From assembly GCF_001457835.1 (NCBI RefSeq), contig NZ_LN898229.1:111046-175045 (forward strand): a stretch of 64,000 nucleotides of DNA. The letters run 5' to 3'. Shown here one piece after another: positions 43,732 through 51,560 of the stretch. This stretch comes from Fenollaria timonensis. Lineage in GTDB: Bacteria; Bacillota; Clostridia; Tissierellales; Peptoniphilaceae. The translations under genes were made by a program, and so were the position numbers. Position 1 is the stretch's first letter. The number at the start of each line of letters is the position of its first letter. The notes beneath the pieces are model-generated. The model searched no databases and was not told the origin of the DNA. It was given only the letters and a program-made list of their open reading frames with translations.

Positions 43732-45070
43732 TTAAAACAGCCTCCTTTATTTCCTTCGTATTCAAAAAGCTCAAAATACTATTTTTTATTGTTTTCATCT
43801 TATTGTCACAGCTTGGCAAGACATTGTTTATCCTTCTATATGGACAAACGCCACCCATGCATAGAGGTAATATCTTACAGTTTGCACATTTAATATCTTC
43901 ACTTGGATCATAAAGCATATAATCATACGCTCTGTCAATTGTTTTATAATCCACTCCGTCTTTTAGATTACCTATGGCAAACTCTCTTTTACCTATTTCT
44001 TCCCAGCATTTATAAAGGTAGCCCTGAGGATCTATAACGTAGCTGTTTAAAGAGTCACATCCGCATACTGCGCTAATTTTTGCTGGATAAGAGTTTCGAG
44101 ACGTTTGTTTCCCAGTAAGTGAAGCATAATCAGCATTGAATTCTTTTTCTAATAAAGCAAATTCTTCATAAGTTAAACAATTTTTATACACCTTGTCAAG
44201 TGGATCATCTATCTTAGCTAAATAAGGACTTGTATAATCAAGTAAATCTTTTTCCTTTAGATAATTTATAAGCTTTATCATGTCTTTATGATTTTCTCTT
44301 GTAGTATTAAGTCTTAAGGATATACTTGGCAGCTTATTATTTTTATCATCATACAAGCTTTTAAATGATACAAGATTAGCTATAATTTTATCAAATGAAC
44401 CACTGCCATCGCTCAAACATCTAGTTTTATCATGCTTTTCTTTAAATCCATCAAAAGGTATTTGTATATTTGATACAGATAAATCTTTTAACTTAAGAAG
44501 CGTCTCTTTGTCAAGTAAATAACCATTAGTAGTCATACCTGCAGAATAAAAAACCTTATCTTGGCAAATCTCTTTAAAGTGACTCGTCATCTCCTCAATA
44601 TCTTTAAGGCATAAAAGAGGTTCTCCACCATACCAAGTGATAGAAAGATTATTTATTCTACCGATGTATGACTTTACAAACTCATATAAGCCTTGTTTAA
44701 CATCATCTGTAATTGTTAAATTACGCGAACTAGTTCTTTCATAGCAATAAGGACAGTTAAAATTACATGCTAGTGTTGGTGCTATAGTTAAGGAAAGACT
44801 TGATGAGTTAAACCTTGCTTTAAACATGTCAAATCTTAATGATTTTATCTCATCAAAACTATCATCTATAAAAAATCCCCCATATGAAAGATTTTTAACT
44901 AAATCAGGCTCCAAGATATCTGCGTCTATAGAGATGCTTTCTTTTTCAACAAAGGGAGCTAGCTTATCATATTCATCATCAGATAGCATGGCAAGTGCAG
45001 TAGTTTTAGAATTGAATAAGATGTTCTTCCCTTCAAATTTAAATAAAAAATTGTATCTTGATGTTTTCAT
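43712..45070 (-). CDS. Radical SAM/SPASM peptide maturase
   Basis: Peptide-modifying radical SAM enzyme, 452 residues. The SAM-cluster cysteines are C102, C106 and C109 in CNFNCPYC, followed by WYGGEPLL, the usual GGEP motif. A C-terminal SPASM domain (about 335-440) has many cysteines: CGCDS, LYKCWEE, CANCKILPLCMGGVCPYRR, PSCDNK. The first 90 residues probably form the peptide-recognition region. Enzymes of this type install thioether or carbon-carbon links in Cys-rich precursors. The only candidate substrate nearby is the 72-residue peptide at 46563. GGAGGGTGA precedes the ATG. Confidence 0.93.
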   Translation of the reverse strand: MKTSRYNFLFKFEGKNILFNSKTTALAMLSDDEYDKLAPFVEKESISIDADILEPDLVKNLSYGGFFIDDSFDEIKSLRFDMFKARFNSSSLSLTIAPTLACNFNCPYCYERTSSRNLTITDDVKQGLYEFVKSYIGRINNLSITWYGGEPLLCLKDIEEMTSHFKEICQDKVFYSAGMTTNGYLLDKETLLKLKDLSVSNIQIPFDGFKEKHDKTRCLSDGSGSFDKIIANLVSFKSLYDDKNNKLPSISLRLNTTRENHKDMIKLINYLKEKDLLDYTSPYLAKIDDPLDKVYKNCLTYEEFALLEKEFNADYASLTGKQTSRNSYPAKISAVCGCDSLNSYVIDPQGYLYKCWEEIGKREFAIGNLKDGVDYKTIDRAYDYMLYDPSEDIKCANCKILPLCMGGVCPYRRINNVLPSCDNKMKTIKNSILSFLNTKEIKEAVLNESFAN

Positions 45071-45082
45071 TAAGTCACCCTC

Positions 45083-46525
45083 CTATATAAGTGCCTTTTT
45101 CTTCTTTAGTACTAATAAATTCAATAGATAAATAACTACTGTATAAGAAGATAATATGATCATAGCTCTATTAAATGTTAGTCGTCCATCTCTTAATACA
45201 CGTGCTCCTTTCACGATAAACGTTGACACTGGCCATGAAAAAGGATCAAAAATTGAATTTAAATTATATGCATTTAAAAATAGTATCGCTAATGCAGTTG
45301 TAAAGAGTAACACAACCCACCTTTTATTAAAGACAGATGCAATAAAAGCAACAGCTACTGCTACAAGTAAGATTCTTAACAAATCAAGTACAACAGCTTT
45401 GATAAATACAGTTTTATACTCTTGTATTTGAGGCCTATATGACATAATTAAAACATCACTTCTTCCTGCTGCATATGTAGTATCGTCGGCAAAAAAAGTT
45501 GAATAGTCAATAACGTCATAGCCTGCAATCCTTTCAAATCCTTCTTGTGCATTTGCTCCTAGAGTTTTAGTATCACTTAATTCATAATCCTCTGGTATTG
45601 TTAGAACAGGTGCCTTAAATGAAAATCCTTCGCCCCCTAAGTTTGCAGCTAATAATAAGCCTACGGGTAATATAACTGTTATAAAAGCTAGGCATAAAAA
45701 TTCTCTTATATACTTATTAGTCATTGTAAAAAGACTTGTATTCATAGTGTAGTCTAACTTTGGAGCATTGTATTTCTTGTCTTTTAAAACAGTGAGAATA
45801 AAAGCAAAAGCTAAAAATATTAAGTGAAAATTATTTTTTCTTATAAGGCCTTGTTGTGAAAAAAGCATATAAACACTAGCAAAGTTTTTACATGTATTTT
45901 CTGAAAGAATCAACTTATCTTTAATTTCTTTATGCAATACGTCGAACATTGCCCTAATATAGTTATAATCAATATAGCATTCAATGTCCTGAGCAAACTG
46001 ATTAATTAACACATCTTTATTCTCAGGTGCTGTAAAGTCATAATCTAGCTTACTTAGTCCATACACTTCTTCAAGTTCACTGCCATATTCATCTAAAGGA
46101 GAGATGTAACCCTCATCATTCCTAGCAAATTGCACTAAATCAATAAGTCTTATAGTGTTATCAATCTTCATTATCTCAAAGTAATTGCCCTTAAAATCTT
46201 CATTAGCTAGCTGCATTCCTTTTTTTGCTAATTCTATTTTTAATTTAATACTTTTAGCATAATTTTCTCTACTATCTTCAGGTAATTTTTTTGGTATTAT
46301 AGCTAAATCGTCTAAAATTTTCTTTTCATACTTAACTGGATCAGTATTAAGAGTCTCAATATTCTTAGCTATATTATAATTAAGTAATAGTCTACCTAAG
46401 TATCTATCTTTTTTGTTATCTAGATCAAAATCTGGTATATACTTTAAATTTTGCAAAAAAAGAATAACTACAAAAATCAATAAGGTAAATGATATTATAT
46501 TAAAATATCTTTTAAAAAATTTCAT
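45083..46525 (-). CDS. Large ABC-2-like membrane protein of the RiPP cluster
   Basis: Membrane protein of 480 residues. The N-terminal helix (about 9-25) is followed by a roughly 210-residue extracytoplasmic, mostly helical region. A second membrane block includes helices near 238-255, 280-300, 370-395 and 400-420, and a last helix lies near 450-472. The topology mirrors the ABC-2 permease at 41601, although sequence similarity is not obvious. It could be a second permease for the shared ATPase. It starts 37 bp after the precursor gene without a clear ribosome site. Confidence 0.75.
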   Translation of the reverse strand: MKFFKRYFNIISFTLLIFVVILFLQNLKYIPDFDLDNKKDRYLGRLLLNYNIAKNIETLNTDPVKYEKKILDDLAIIPKKLPEDSRENYAKSIKLKIELAKKGMQLANEDFKGNYFEIMKIDNTIRLIDLVQFARNDEGYISPLDEYGSELEEVYGLSKLDYDFTAPENKDVLINQFAQDIECYIDYNYIRAMFDVLHKEIKDKLILSENTCKNFASVYMLFSQQGLIRKNNFHLIFLAFAFILTVLKDKKYNAPKLDYTMNTSLFTMTNKYIREFLCLAFITVILPVGLLLAANLGGEGFSFKAPVLTIPEDYELSDTKTLGANAQEGFERIAGYDVIDYSTFFADDTTYAAGRSDVLIMSYRPQIQEYKTVFIKAVVLDLLRILLVAVAVAFIASVFNKRWVVLLFTTALAILFLNAYNLNSIFDPFSWPVSTFIVKGARVLRDGRLTFNRAMIILSSYTVVIYLLNLLVLKKKKALI

Positions 46526-46562
46526 TGTATGTAATTAGAGGGAAAGCTTATTAAGTACACGG

Positions 46563-46781
46563 CTACATAAAGCTGCCTGTTGAATTTATTTCATTACGGC
46601 TTGTTTTGCACTGACATCCAAGCCTGCCACAATAAGTTTCACACCTTGTATCACACCTTGTATCACAGTGTTCTGGGCATAAATATAAATTGTTGCAAGT
46701 TAAGAATGGGCAATTATACTGTGGCATACAAATATTATTTAATGTGTTAGGACTACTATTTGGATTAACTAAATATTTCAT
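46563..46781 (-). CDS. Cys-rich RiPP precursor peptide
   Basis: Peptide of 72 residues with ten cysteines (18, 24, 29, 35, 39, 43, 47, 51, 56, 58). Five of them form a ladder with a period of four (35-51), within PEHCDTRCDTRCETYCGRL. The N-terminus KYLVNPNSS and the tail SRNEINSTGSFM are Cys-free, consistent with a recognition segment and a follower. It is first in the operon, behind a consensus promoter and AAGGAGGTGA. It resembles the Clo7bot-type Cys-rich peptides that pair with SPASM maturases; that name is from memory and unverified. No double-glycine cleavage motif is present. Confidence 0.85.
   Translation of the reverse strand: MKYLVNPNSSPNTLNNICMPQYNCPFLTCNNLYLCPEHCDTRCDTRCETYCGRLGCQCKTSRNEINSTGSFM
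46641..46664 (-). repeat. 12-bp tandem duplication inside the precursor gene
   Basis: The 12-bp unit ACACCTTGTATC (plus strand) occurs twice in a row. It encodes two successive Cys-Asp-Thr-Arg units on the minus strand. Confidence 0.95.
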
Positions 46782-46879
46782 ATATTCACCTCCTTATCTA
46801 CAGCTAAAATGCTTCCCCTCTAAAACCTCCTTCATTTTATATAATTTAGCTGCTTAAATTATCAAAGTTATTATGTATA

Positions 46880-46908
46880 ATTATACATCAAATATATTTA
46901 TATGTCAA
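46880..46908 (-). promoter_or_regulatory. Consensus promoter of the RiPP operon
   Basis: TTGACA (46903-46908), 17 bp, TATAAT (46880-46885) on the minus strand. The leader of about 90 bases contains a 7-bp pairing (CAGCTAA/TTAGCTG) that encloses a purine-rich GGAGG stretch. It also has a 13-codon ORF ending at the precursor's ribosome site; that ORF lacks its own Shine-Dalgarno. Confidence 0.88.
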
Positions 46909-46924
46909 ATAAATATTTCTTATA

Positions 46925-47059
46925 CTAAATAAGTTTGCGTTTATTTTTATAATTAAAATATTTACTAAACGTAGTGTATATAAGTAATATGATAATTGCA
47001 ATTACAAAAGTCAAACTTCCATCATGTGTAACTTTAATACCACCAACAAGCTCACATGA
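46925..47059 (-). pseudogene. Possible C-terminal remnant of a membrane protein
   Basis: This lies in the 355-bp gap 46782-47136. The minus strand reads about 44 codons without a stop: ELVGGIKVTHDGSLTF, then a hydrophobic IAIIILLIY, then a Lys-rich end. There is no start codon with a ribosome site. It looks like the tail of a lost gene. The rest of the gap holds the RiPP promoter and leader on one side and the GTPase terminator on the other. Confidence 0.4.
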
Positions 47060-47093
47060 TTATGCTCAGCGATTGTCTTATATTTAATATAAA

Positions 47094-47133
47094 CAAAGTA
47101 AAAGACCTTAGGAGAATTAACTCTTAAGGTCTT
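47094..47133 (-). terminator. Terminator of the GTPase gene, copy B of 40-bp repeat
   Basis: Same symmetric hairpin as 39654-39693, directly after the GTPase stop codon. Confidence 0.88.
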
Positions 47134-47136
47134 AAT

Positions 47137-48264
47137 TTATTTAAGCTTCTTATGATTCTTTAAATTATCTTTATATAGCTTCTTTAGCATCTCTTCTAAC
47201 TCTTTGTTATCTATGTCGTCACCCGTCTTTGCTTTTTTAAGAAGGACTGTCAGTACTTCGATGTAGGCAAAGGCAAGTGATGCCATGATGGCTGAGGCAG
47301 TTGTGCCGCTTATGAGGCCTGCGACTACCGTTCCTGCGCCTGGAAAGAATTTTAGCGCGTTACTTACTATAAAGCGTCCAAGGTAGGTCGCGCCCATGGT
47401 TCCGCCGAGACCTGCGATGATTGAAGCGAGTCTCTTTTTATTAACTGGCACTCCAAATATGGCAGTGATATGAGCAAGCATAGTTAACTCCATGGGTACC
47501 AGAACTGATGCATCGGAGAATGGTATTGGAACGAAACCAACTCCAAAGCTTGAGGCAATGTATTTCTTCGCCCAACTGCGTGCCTTTTCTGCTTTTAGTT
47601 TTAAATCTGCATGTTGGGCATTGTTAAAAGATATTTGGTACTCTTCTTCAAGCGCGTCCATACTCATCTGTACAAGGTCCTCAAGTCCATGCGCTAAAAT
47701 AATATTGTCACGGTTAATCTTAAGGTTCTTTGCAAGTACTGGAGCTATGGCAAACTCACCCATATTCATATTTTTAATGAAGTCATAGAAGTCTTTGGCT
47801 TCTTCAGAAAAGAATTTAGTAAGGACGATGATGACTTTATTCTCTTTACTAAGCGTTCTTATGAGCTCTTCCTCTTCCTTCTCTATCCTAAGTCCTTGGG
47901 CGTTGATGCAAAAGTAGATGAGATTAAGTTTTTCGTCGTCGCCCTTTAAATACATATCGCTCACAAAATTTGCGACTTCCTTGTAAACTTCAAGACGCGA
48001 ATCGTTGTCCAGCTCAAGTCCACGCGTGTCGTATAATGTAAGTGGCACGCCATCTTTCTCTACTTTGACGATGTTTTTTGTCATGGGATAGCCGACGCCA
48101 GTCTTTAGTATATCCTCACGGAACAAGGCATTGATAAGAGTCGATTTACCCGCACCTGTCTTGCCTAGCACAAGTATCTTAACTTTCTTAAGCTTACCAA
48201 GTTCATTCTCGATTTTATCGTATAGTTCATCAGCTAGATTGATATTTTCATTCATATTTTTCAT
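47137..48264 (-). CDS. GTPase with membrane-associated DUF697-like C-terminus
   Basis: Small-GTPase-type protein of 375 residues. The P-loop is GKTGAGKST (34-42), the G3 motif lies in YDTRGLE near 80, and the G4 motif in VLTKF near 148 lacks the usual Asp. The C-terminal half (about 225-350) has glycine-rich hydrophobic stretches such as IIAGLGGTMGATYLGR and AGTVVAGLISGTTASAIMASL, as in DUF697/YcjX-like proteins. A membrane-associated role is likely; the process is unknown. AGGTGATTAT supports ATG 48264. A decayed duplicate of its 3' end lies at 39696-39780. Confidence 0.85.
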   Translation of the reverse strand: MKNMNENINLADELYDKIENELGKLKKVKILVLGKTGAGKSTLINALFREDILKTGVGYPMTKNIVKVEKDGVPLTLYDTRGLELDNDSRLEVYKEVANFVSDMYLKGDDEKLNLIYFCINAQGLRIEKEEEELIRTLSKENKVIIVLTKFFSEEAKDFYDFIKNMNMGEFAIAPVLAKNLKINRDNIILAHGLEDLVQMSMDALEEEYQISFNNAQHADLKLKAEKARSWAKKYIASSFGVGFVPIPFSDASVLVPMELTMLAHITAIFGVPVNKKRLASIIAGLGGTMGATYLGRFIVSNALKFFPGAGTVVAGLISGTTASAIMASLAFAYIEVLTVLLKKAKTGDDIDNKELEEMLKKLYKDNLKNHKKLK

Positions 48265-48305
48265 ATAATCACCTAATTATATATACCCAAAAGCTATTAA
48301 TAGAT

Positions 48306-48342
48306 AAGAAAAAGCGTAAAAAGCAATTTGCTTCTTACGCTA
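48306..48342 (-). terminator. Terminator of the small membrane protein gene
   Basis: Long hairpin with arms AGCGTAA/TTACGCT and inner AAGCA/TGCTT, then TTTTTC on the minus strand. The surrounding 48280-48350 resembles 48829-48898. Confidence 0.85.
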
Positions 48343-48774
48343 CATCCTTGATAAAACAAGCATGCTTTTATTTTTTCCTATGTAGGCAATAGCTGATAGT
48401 TTTTCTAGTTTCTCAAATGGAAGCAAAAGATATGGTCCATCCAAAATTTCATATGTAATTCCATTATTCTCATATGTGCATTCAACTTTTGATGCTATAT
48501 ATGGAACAAATCTTACATAGCTAAGAGGGATTACTCTATTAATCTTGCACTTGTATTTAACTCCACTTTCTTTTAATTTTTTTAATTTATAATATTCAAG
48601 AACTGCTTTGCATAAAAAGGCTATAGAAATAAATAACCACATGAATCCATTTATTAAACATGCAATATTTTTCCAATATATATAAGTAAATAATCCAATT
48701 ATTGTAAGTGGAATTCCTCCCCATATGCCTAAGAATTTAGATGCTTTAAACCAAGGTCTCTCTACAGTTTTCAT
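48340..48774 (-). CDS. Small membrane protein, unknown function
   Basis: I do not recognise the family. Of 144 residues, two hydrophobic helices lie near 17-33 (GIWGGIPLTIIGLFTYIYW) and 36-56. A cytoplasmic or extracytoplasmic beta-rich part then runs from about 70 to the end, containing YKCKINRVIPLSY and VECTYENNGITYEI. The arrangement is similar in outline to DUF3592-type proteins, which is only a suggestion. AGAGGTGTATTATT precedes the ATG. The gene is bounded by two similar terminator-promoter segments. Confidence 0.7.
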   Translation of the reverse strand: MKTVERPWFKASKFLGIWGGIPLTIIGLFTYIYWKNIACLINGFMWLFISIAFLCKAVLEYYKLKKLKESGVKYKCKINRVIPLSYVRFVPYIASKVECTYENNGITYEILDGPYLLLPFEKLEKLSAIAYIGKNKSMLVLSRM

Positions 48775-48854
48775 AATAATACACCTCTTAATAATATTTT
48801 AGTACTTCTCTTTTATAGTAAGCTATGTTATATATACCCAAATGCTATTACTTA

Positions 48855-48894
48855 GAAAAAGAAAAAGCGTATAAAGCAAATCGCCTCTTACGCT
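48855..48894 (-). terminator. Terminator of oppBCDFA
   Basis: Hairpin GCGTAAGAGGCG...ATACGC followed by TTTTTCTTTTTC on the minus strand, 28 bp after oppA. It is the second, diverged copy of the segment at 48306-48342. Confidence 0.82.
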
Positions 48895-48921
48895 TAATCC
48901 TAAACTAATTTATTTTGGAAA

Positions 48922-50565
48922 TTATTTCCTTAAGCTTTCGTCTATCCAAACTTGTGAGAATTCAGCTTCAGACACTTCATCTTTAGCTTCATCAGCTGGT
49001 GAGCCTTTAACGTAGCTCTTGATTGGATATTGAGTTCCTCTATCCCAGAAGAATACAACTGGTAGGTCAGCTCTTAAGATTTCTTGAACTTTCTTGTAGT
49101 GAACTGCTCTGTCTTCAAGTGTAGTAGCAACGTTACCTAAGTTAAGTTCTGTATCCATTTCTTCGCTTGAATAGTTACCATAGTTCATTGGTCCACCTGT
49201 TTGGAATCTTGATCCCATAGCAGCGATGTCTGGTCCTTGGTAACCGCCTAGTACTGTTAATTCAAAGTCTTTCTTTTCTAGAACTTTTTCATCATATGTT
49301 GGGTCGTCCATACCATTGTGAGTAAGCTTGATACCAACCTCTTTTAATTGGTCAGCAAGTACTACGCAGAAGTCATCCCATCCTGGGAATGTATCGATTG
49401 TTGTTTCGAAGTAGTATCCGTCTTCACCCATAGTGTAGCCAGCTTCTTCGATAAGCTTCTTAGCTTTTTCAATGTCTCTTTCAGGGCTCTTTACATCTTC
49501 GTTTATAGCCCACTTGTATTCAGGTGCTATAAAGTATTCTGATATAGCTCCTTGTTCTTTGTAAACTTTTTTGAAGATATCTTCTCTATCGATAGCATAT
49601 AGCATTGCTTCTCTTAGCTTAGGTTCTGTAAATTTACCGCTAAGCATGTTGAAGCATATATATGATTTATTTGGCCAAGACATTGGAACAAGTCTAAAAT
49701 TTTCATCTTTAGAAAGTTTTTCAAAGTCTTCTGCTGGTGCACCTGCCATAGTGTGGTCAATTTCATTATTCAACCAAGCTTGGTATTGAGTGTTTCCATC
49801 AGGAATAATTCTGTAGATAAGTTTGTCTACATAAGGTCCCTTGCCAAAGAAGTCTGGGTTCTTTTCAAGAGTTACTGATTCGCCTTCTTTTTGTTCTACG
49901 AACTTGAATGGACCAGTACCTATAGGTGCGTGGTTTGCTGGGTTTTCTAACCAGTCTGTTCCGTCATATATGTGCTTAGGCATGATATATGTTCCAACCC
50001 AAGCGATATAGCCAAGTAAACCTGAGTTTGCTTCTTTAAGTTTGAATTCTACAGTGTTATTGTCAATAACATTAACTGCTTCTACATCAGATAATGAGCT
50101 TGATGCGAAACCTTTTTCGCTAATAATCTTATCAAATGTCCACTTAACGTCTTCAGCAGAGAAATCTTCTCCGTCGTGCCACTTAACATTTTCATGTAGG
50201 TGGAAGATTAAAGTCTTTCCTTCGTCCTTGTATTCGTAGCTATCAGCAATGTCAGGGATAATTTCTCCATTGCCATTGATTTTTAATAGCTTGTTGAATA
50301 CGTTTTGAATGATTTGGTATGCAGCGTCATCTGCTGTAGCACATGGATTATATTGACCAGGTTCTCTACTCATACCGATGATGAAAGTACCGCCTTCTTG
50401 GATACCATCAGCCTTTTCTGTTTCTTCTGTTTCTTGATTTTCTTCAGCTGTTTTGCTTTCTTCATTAGTCTTTGGTGCTTCTTCAGCCGGTTTAGAGCAG
50501 CCTATAGCAAATGAAGCAAATATTACTAATGAAAGCATTAAAGCCATTAGTCTTTTGAATTTCAT
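48922..50565 (-). CDS. oppA: Oligopeptide-type substrate-binding lipoprotein
   Basis: Family 5 solute-binding lipoprotein, 547 residues. The signal peptide ends at FAIGC (Cys23), and a Glu-rich linker follows to about residue 55. The mature domain begins GGTFIIGMSREPGQYNP. It contains YEYKDEGKTLIFHLHENVKWHDGEDFSAEDVKWTF in shortened form (residues about 107-142), the classic SBP_bac_5 signature. Peptides are the likely ligand, but dipeptide, nickel and glycoside binders share the fold. It is the last gene of oppBCDFA, 35 bp after oppF. Confidence 0.92.
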   Translation of the reverse strand: MKFKRLMALMLSLVIFASFAIGCSKPAEEAPKTNEESKTAEENQETEETEKADGIQEGGTFIIGMSREPGQYNPCATADDAAYQIIQNVFNKLLKINGNGEIIPDIADSYEYKDEGKTLIFHLHENVKWHDGEDFSAEDVKWTFDKIISEKGFASSSLSDVEAVNVIDNNTVEFKLKEANSGLLGYIAWVGTYIMPKHIYDGTDWLENPANHAPIGTGPFKFVEQKEGESVTLEKNPDFFGKGPYVDKLIYRIIPDGNTQYQAWLNNEIDHTMAGAPAEDFEKLSKDENFRLVPMSWPNKSYICFNMLSGKFTEPKLREAMLYAIDREDIFKKVYKEQGAISEYFIAPEYKWAINEDVKSPERDIEKAKKLIEEAGYTMGEDGYYFETTIDTFPGWDDFCVVLADQLKEVGIKLTHNGMDDPTYDEKVLEKKDFELTVLGGYQGPDIAAMGSRFQTGGPMNYGNYSSEEMDTELNLGNVATTLEDRAVHYKKVQEILRADLPVVFFWDRGTQYPIKSYVKGSPADEAKDEVSEAEFSQVWIDESLRK

Positions 50566-50600
50566 AAATTCCTCCTATTAAAACTATTATTTATATATAG

Positions 50601-51560
50601 CTATCTTATTAGATTAAAACAGCTTATATAGTGATTGTCACCTACTTCGATAAATTCTGGATATGAACATTTGCACTTATCAAGCGTTCTATAGCATCTC
50701 TTTTCGAAGTAGCAGCCAGGACCCGTGCCTATAGGTTTAGGCACTTCACCTTTCAAATGTATTTTATCTTGTTTTTCTCTCGGGTCGATCGATGAAACGT
50801 GTGATAAAAGCGCCTTTGTATATGGATGCGCCGCCTTATTAATCACGGCCTCAACTGGACCATATTCAACGATTTTGCCTAGATACATAACAATAAGTGT
50901 ATTTACTAAAAATTGTGTAGTTGTTATATCGTGGCTAATGTATAGCATGGATATATTTCTTTCATCTCTGATTCTTATAAGCATGTTGATGATGTCTGCT
51001 CGGATGGATACGTCAAGCATACTTACTGGTTCATCAGCTATGATGAGCTGCGGGTTAAGTAGCATGGACCTAACTATGGATATCCTCTGAAGCTGTCCAC
51101 CTGACAGCTCGCCCGGCTTTCTAGATAAGTAATCATCGATATTCTCAAAGCCTGCCTTAGATAGGCTTTCTTTTATAAGAGCTAGCCTTTCTTCACGACT
51201 AGAGCCTATATTATGAATCTTAAGCGGTGAGAGGAGTATCTTTTCTATAGTCATCTTGCTATCGAAGACGTCATAAGGATTTTGAAAAATCATTTGTACG
51301 TCTCGTCTAAAGCTAAGCTTATCTTTTTTAAGTATATCCTTAAGCTCTCTTCCATTGTATATAATACTTCCGCTTGTTGCTTCATTCAGCCCTATAAGGA
51401 GTTTTGCAAGCGTTGATTTGCCGCAGCCTGACTCGCCTATGACCCCTACTATGGATCCCTTATCTATATTTAAGCTCACGCCATCAAGCGCTTTAAGTGT
51501 ACCTTCCTTAGTCTTGTAGTGCTTCTTCAAATCTGTAACTTTCAATATTTCATTACTCAT
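50601..51560 (-). CDS. oppF: Oligopeptide transporter ATPase
   Basis: ATPase subunit, 319 residues. Walker A is GESGCGKST, the signature is LSGGQLQR, and Walker B is LIIADEPVSMLD. The C-terminal oligo_HPY region has four cysteines (GPGCYFEKRC, KCKCSYPE) that bind an Fe-S cluster in characterised Opp/Dpp ATPases. A GTG at 51569 is in frame, but GAAGAAGGTG favours ATG 51560, which overlaps oppD by 8 bp. Confidence 0.92.
   Translation of the reverse strand: MSNEILKVTDLKKHYKTKEGTLKALDGVSLNIDKGSIVGVIGESGCGKSTLAKLLIGLNEATSGSIIYNGRELKDILKKDKLSFRRDVQMIFQNPYDVFDSKMTIEKILLSPLKIHNIGSSREERLALIKESLSKAGFENIDDYLSRKPGELSGGQLQRISIVRSMLLNPQLIIADEPVSMLDVSIRADIINMLIRIRDERNISMLYISHDITTTQFLVNTLIVMYLGKIVEYGPVEAVINKAAHPYTKALLSHVSSIDPREKQDKIHLKGEVPKPIGTGPGCYFEKRCYRTLDKCKCSYPEFIEVGDNHYISCFNLIR

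Noticed and set aside
46800..46860. 13-codon leader peptide ahead of the RiPP precursor
   Set aside because: It ends neatly at the ribosome site but has no Shine-Dalgarno of its own, so I only mention it in the promoter entry.
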